Below, piece after piece: positions 60,725 to 64,000 of a stretch of DNA of 64,000 nucleotides (positions are counted from its first letter, which is position 1; each line of letters starts with the position of its first letter). A model generated the notes under the pieces. That model did no database searches and was not told the origin of the DNA. It worked only from the letters and a program-made list of their open reading frames with translations. The stretch is from Azadirachta indica (lineage: Eukaryota; Streptophyta; Magnoliopsida; Sapindales; Meliaceae): assembly GCA_022749755.1 (NCBI GenBank), contig CM040445.1, positions 8,887,182-8,951,181 on the forward strand, given 5' to 3'. The position numbers and the translations under genes are program-made.

Positions 60725-62453
60725 ACAAAGTAGAGTTATAGATCTTTAAGTTTGGTCTGTTGTACTAATTGGTTTTAATAATTTTAAAAATACTTATTTA
60801 AAATTTAAATTTATTTAAAATTGATAATTATACCCTTTTTAATGGTAGGTAACAAAAAAATATTATTTTTAAACTCATAACTAAAATAAATATAATAACA
60901 ATGTTAAGTATTATTTTATAATATATTAATAATTAAAAATAGTACCTTTTCTTTAATCGCTGTTTCGCTGAAGATGTCTAGAGTTGGCAGTTTTCGATTT
61001 TTGGTCAGCCCACTCCAGTTCTAGATTCTCCCGGAGAGTTATGGCAGTTTATTGTCTCTTAGAATTTCTCTTTTGAAGTGTTCAATGTACGGATTTTGAG
61101 TTCTGTGTTCATTATTCATGCTATCTAGAAAGAATGACTCCAGCCATTCCAAGCACTATATTCTCTCCTTCTGTCGCGCTCAAGTTCAAATCATGAGATC
61201 AAAATGTTCTGGTTTTGTTTTTTCAAGATAAACCGTTTGATGTGCCGATATAAACATCGGTGTCAAACCCCTCTTTAGGATAGCTCCAACTTTGGATAGA
61301 GAGTGTGGTTCCATACTCAGCTATAAAGAGTGTACAAAATCTCTCTTTTAGTCCACCATGGCTTCTCCGTTCTTTATGGGTTACTATGTCGTTGAAATAT
61401 GTCTTCCATGATAATTCATTTTTCGCATATCTATAAAAACGTAATAGAGTTGCTGACAAATTAGCAAACATGGGAATTCCGCTCTCCAAAACCCCTTTGA
61501 AGATTAAATATATTTTTTTTTACACAGGACAGCTTGGGCTTCCCTAAATCATAAATTCCATTGAAAGCCGCCTTACAGTTTCTTGCTGACTGTTGCTGCA
61601 ATTTCCTATTGATATGTCAGTTACTTGTTTTATGGCTTGCTGGTTTTCTTTTTGGTTTTCGTATGGTTGCTGCTCGAGTTTCTGGTTGGAATTTTGGCCT
61701 ACAGGTTTTCAATTGCTGCTAGCTTCTATTTTTTGTTATTTTGGTTTGCTGCTAATTTTAGATGCAGCTACTAGGGTCCTGCCTTTTTTTATTGCAATTT
61801 TGACTTCTCCTACTTTTTTTAATTCTTTATTCATGTTTCTAACATGATTCTTCAAAACCTCATGTGATTCCTCCTCCATTGTTTATTTTTTTGGCATTTG
61901 TTAATATACTTGCTCTAAGCTTTGGCTTAGAGTTTATTTAAAAAATTATTTATATTTCTTAATATACTATAACAAAAACATAAATTTATTTATTTTATAA
62001 TACATTAACAATTCAAATAGTAATTACATATTAAAAATAAATGAAATAAAATATAAATAAACATTAATTTGTAAATAAAATATATTATAATACAATATAC
62101 TTGTGATTATATTGTAATTCATTTATATATGGTTAAAATATGTATAATATAATAAAAATAAAAGATATTATTTTTAAAATAATAAATTTATGATATATTA
62201 ATAAATATTATATTATTAATGTACTAAAAAATAATAATATTATTTATCCTATTAATATATTTTAGATAAATATATTATATATATATATTTTTAAATTTTA
62301 AAGATTTAATAATTATTTTTGTAAATAACTATTATTAATAGGCTCATAATTGTCATTTTATACTAAATTGACAATATAATGAGTATTTTTGAAACTATTA
62401 AGACTAATAAATCTAATAACCCAAACCTTAAGGACTTAAAAATCCTCTACCCT
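60725..62453. mobile_element. Mutator-type TIR element with gene-like insert (Pack-MULE candidate), 1.73 kb
   Basis: It is flanked by a perfect 9-bp direct repeat TTTTATTGA (60716-60724 and 62454-62462). The arms are inverted repeats: left ATCTTTAAGTTTGGTC ... ATTTTAAAAATACTTATTT ... GATAATTATACCC, right (inward) TAAGTCCTTAAGGTTTGGG ... TTTCAAAAATACTCATTA ... GACAATTATGAGCC. The arms and AT-rich interior match 13203-13978. Relative to that copy it carries about 1 kb of extra, less AT-rich sequence (about 60947-61940). Confidence 0.8.
60947..61940. other. Less AT-rich insert inside the TIR element, origin unknown
   Basis: The composition changes sharply at both edges. The minus strand has an 88-codon frame (61223-61489; begins ESGIPMFANLSATLL) and the plus strand an 84-codon aromatic-rich frame (61593-61847), neither with a domain I recognise. 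Options are captured host gene sequence or the 3' end of a LINE; the T/G-rich 61600-61920 stretch resembles plant LINE 3' UTRs, and AT-rich TTTAAAAAATT follows. I cannot decide. Confidence 0.45.
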
Positions 62454-62703
62454 TTTATTGATAATATTAAAGAGGCAAAAAAAAAAAAAAGTATTGCCTC
62501 TTGAAGATTCTCCTAGAAATGATTTTTTTATATATATATAGTACAGCAAGCTATTTCTTCATTTAAAGTTAGATTCAAACATTTTAACTGTTTGATGATA
62601 TTTTTGAATTTTTATTTATTTGAAAATTTTACAATCATTGAACGACAATATTTTGAAAAAAGATATTTTACTTTACCCCTAACTTTTTGAAGAAAAATAA
62701 TTT

Positions 62704-63205
62704 ATCCCTAAATTTTTAATATATGTGAGAAATTCCTTAATTTTAAAAGAATGTGAAGATATCTCTGATTTTAATAGAAATAGGAAAATACTCTTTGAGA
62801 TACCTATACTTATTTTAAATTGACTATTTTACCCCATTAACTATTAGAAGATCTATAAAATAAGTATACTATCTTTATTTTTATTTGGTAATAATTAATA
62901 TAATTTTATTCCAACATTTAAATTTGAAATTTATTTAAATTTGAAATTTATAATAATATTTTGACTTTTAATTATTATAAATTTCAAATTTAAATGTTAA
63001 AATAAAATTATATTGATTATTACAAAATAAAAAATAAAGATAATTTATATGTCTTCTAATACTTATGGGGTAAAGCACTCAATTTGAAATAAAAATAAAT
63101 AATAATCTCATGGTGTATTTTTCTATTTCTACTAAAGTTAAGAGATATCTTTTTATTTTTTTAAAAGTTAGGGGAGTTTCTCACACAAATTAGAAACTTA
63201 GGGGT
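62704..63205. mobile_element. Long-TIR foldback MITE, about 502 bp
   Basis: Nearly the whole element is an inverted repeat centred near 62945: left ATCCCTAAATTTTTAATATA, right (inward) ACCCCTAAGTTTCTAATTTG, then GTGAGAAA(T/C)TCC, GATATCTCT, TTTTACCCCAT..., TTAGAAGA and AATATAATTTTATT in both arms. The right target repeat cannot be checked because a hAT-type element inserted 3 bp beyond its end (63209). Confidence 0.75.
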
Positions 63206-63208
63206 GAG

Positions 63209-64000
63209 TAGGGATGGCAAAAAATTCTCGCAGAGTGGTGACCCGACCCATTCGGATTGGAGATCAGAAAATGATTTTAAGAAAAATTGGGATCGGGTTC
63301 AGGGACAATGTTTGGTCCCCGATTTGAAAACGCGTCGGGGAGGGGGATGTCCCTCGTTCCCCAACCCATCCCCAATTCCCAAAAAAATTCAAAATTATTT
63401 TGTAAAATTACAATTATATCTAACTTATTTAATAAATAATTATATAAGTTTTAATTTCTCAATTTTATCAATTAAATCCTTAAAAAAATTTATACTTTTT
63501 AATTTAATCAATTAGATCCTTTACATAACATTATTATATTTTTTTAAAATCTTAAATTCTTAATTATATGTATTAAAAAAATGGAAAATCCTAGACTAAA
63601 GAAAACTCTTACCCTTTCACAACCACCCTCAAAATATTTTTTTGGCAAAATTATTGAAAAATAAAAAATTTAATATTAATTTATATATTTTCTCTAATAT
63701 TATAAATTCTATTAAAAATTATATCATAATTAATTACTATACTTATTTATTTTTCTATTTATATAGGTTAATAAAAAAATTATAGAAAATATATTAATCA
63801 AATTTGATATTTTGTTCTAATAAAATTATTATAAATTGTGTCAATTAAATTAACGATTATTGTCCATCACTTTATTTTCATCAATTAATTTATGAGATTA
63901 TTTTGTCTTTTTAAATTTGGAGATTCCTAAACCTAATTGTTTATATATTCAATCACATCTCTTAAAAGAATATTATATCATATTTTCAATTTGGTAGTTG
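63209..64000. mobile_element. Second copy of the 2.8-kb hAT-type family, truncated by the window end
   Basis: It starts TAGGGATGGCAAAAAATTC, with CCCGACCCATTCGG, ATCGGGTTCAGGG, GGTCCCCGATTTG and CCCCAACCC subterminal motifs that align with 11531-11720. The homology continues through the AT-rich interior (for example ATTTATATAGGTTAATAAAA at about 63756, matching about 12162) to the end of the window. The left target 8-mer would be GGGGTGAG (63201-63208). It lacks the TC/TA microsatellite of copy 1. Confidence 0.82.

Overview
This is nuclear DNA from a flowering plant, most likely a eudicot. The evidence is AT-rich intergenic sequence, GT-AG introns in every gene, IQD and plant rhomboid families, plant MULE, hAT, CACTA and Ty3/gypsy elements, and a nuclear tRNA-Val. 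I do not name the species. There is no sign of bacterial operons, phage or CRISPR.

Layout. 1-20.6 kb is a transposon graveyard. It holds three decayed MULE transposase relics; one is split by a 4.15-kb Ty3/gypsy retrotransposon whose 5-bp target duplication survives. It also holds a possible pararetrovirus tail, a 2.8-kb hAT-type element (perfect 8-bp TSD) that carries a Mutator-type TIR element and a SINE-like piece, LTR-like sequence, and a 22-bp minisatellite. 22.2-25.5 kb is a complete seven-exon replication factor C small subunit (+). 28.1-29.2 kb is a hAT MITE followed by a tandem segmental duplication. 31.0-34.8 kb is a five-exon rhomboid protease gene (+) with one apparent single-base deletion in exon 1. 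35.9-36.3 kb is a tandemly duplicated tRNA-Val(AAC); the second copy has anticodon AAG and structural damage. 36.8-40.7 kb is a four-exon IQD calmodulin-binding protein (-). 42-64 kb is repeat-rich again: foldback/TIR elements, a full-length 10.4-kb CACTA element with decayed ends and a 3-bp TSD, a solo LTR nested in it, two related MITEs, a 1.7-kb TIR element with a gene-like 1-kb interior (Pack-MULE-like), and a second copy of the 2.8-kb hAT-type family cut by the window end.

The three protein genes are unrelated in function: DNA replication clamp loading, intramembrane proteolysis and calmodulin/microtubule scaffolding. From memory, Arabidopsis RFC2 and RBL2 also lie close together on chromosome 1, so the RFC-rhomboid pair may be conserved synteny. 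No new multi-gene system was found. The most noteworthy items are the anticodon-switched tRNA duplicate, the rhomboid frameshift, the candidate Pack-MULE and the datable nested insertions.
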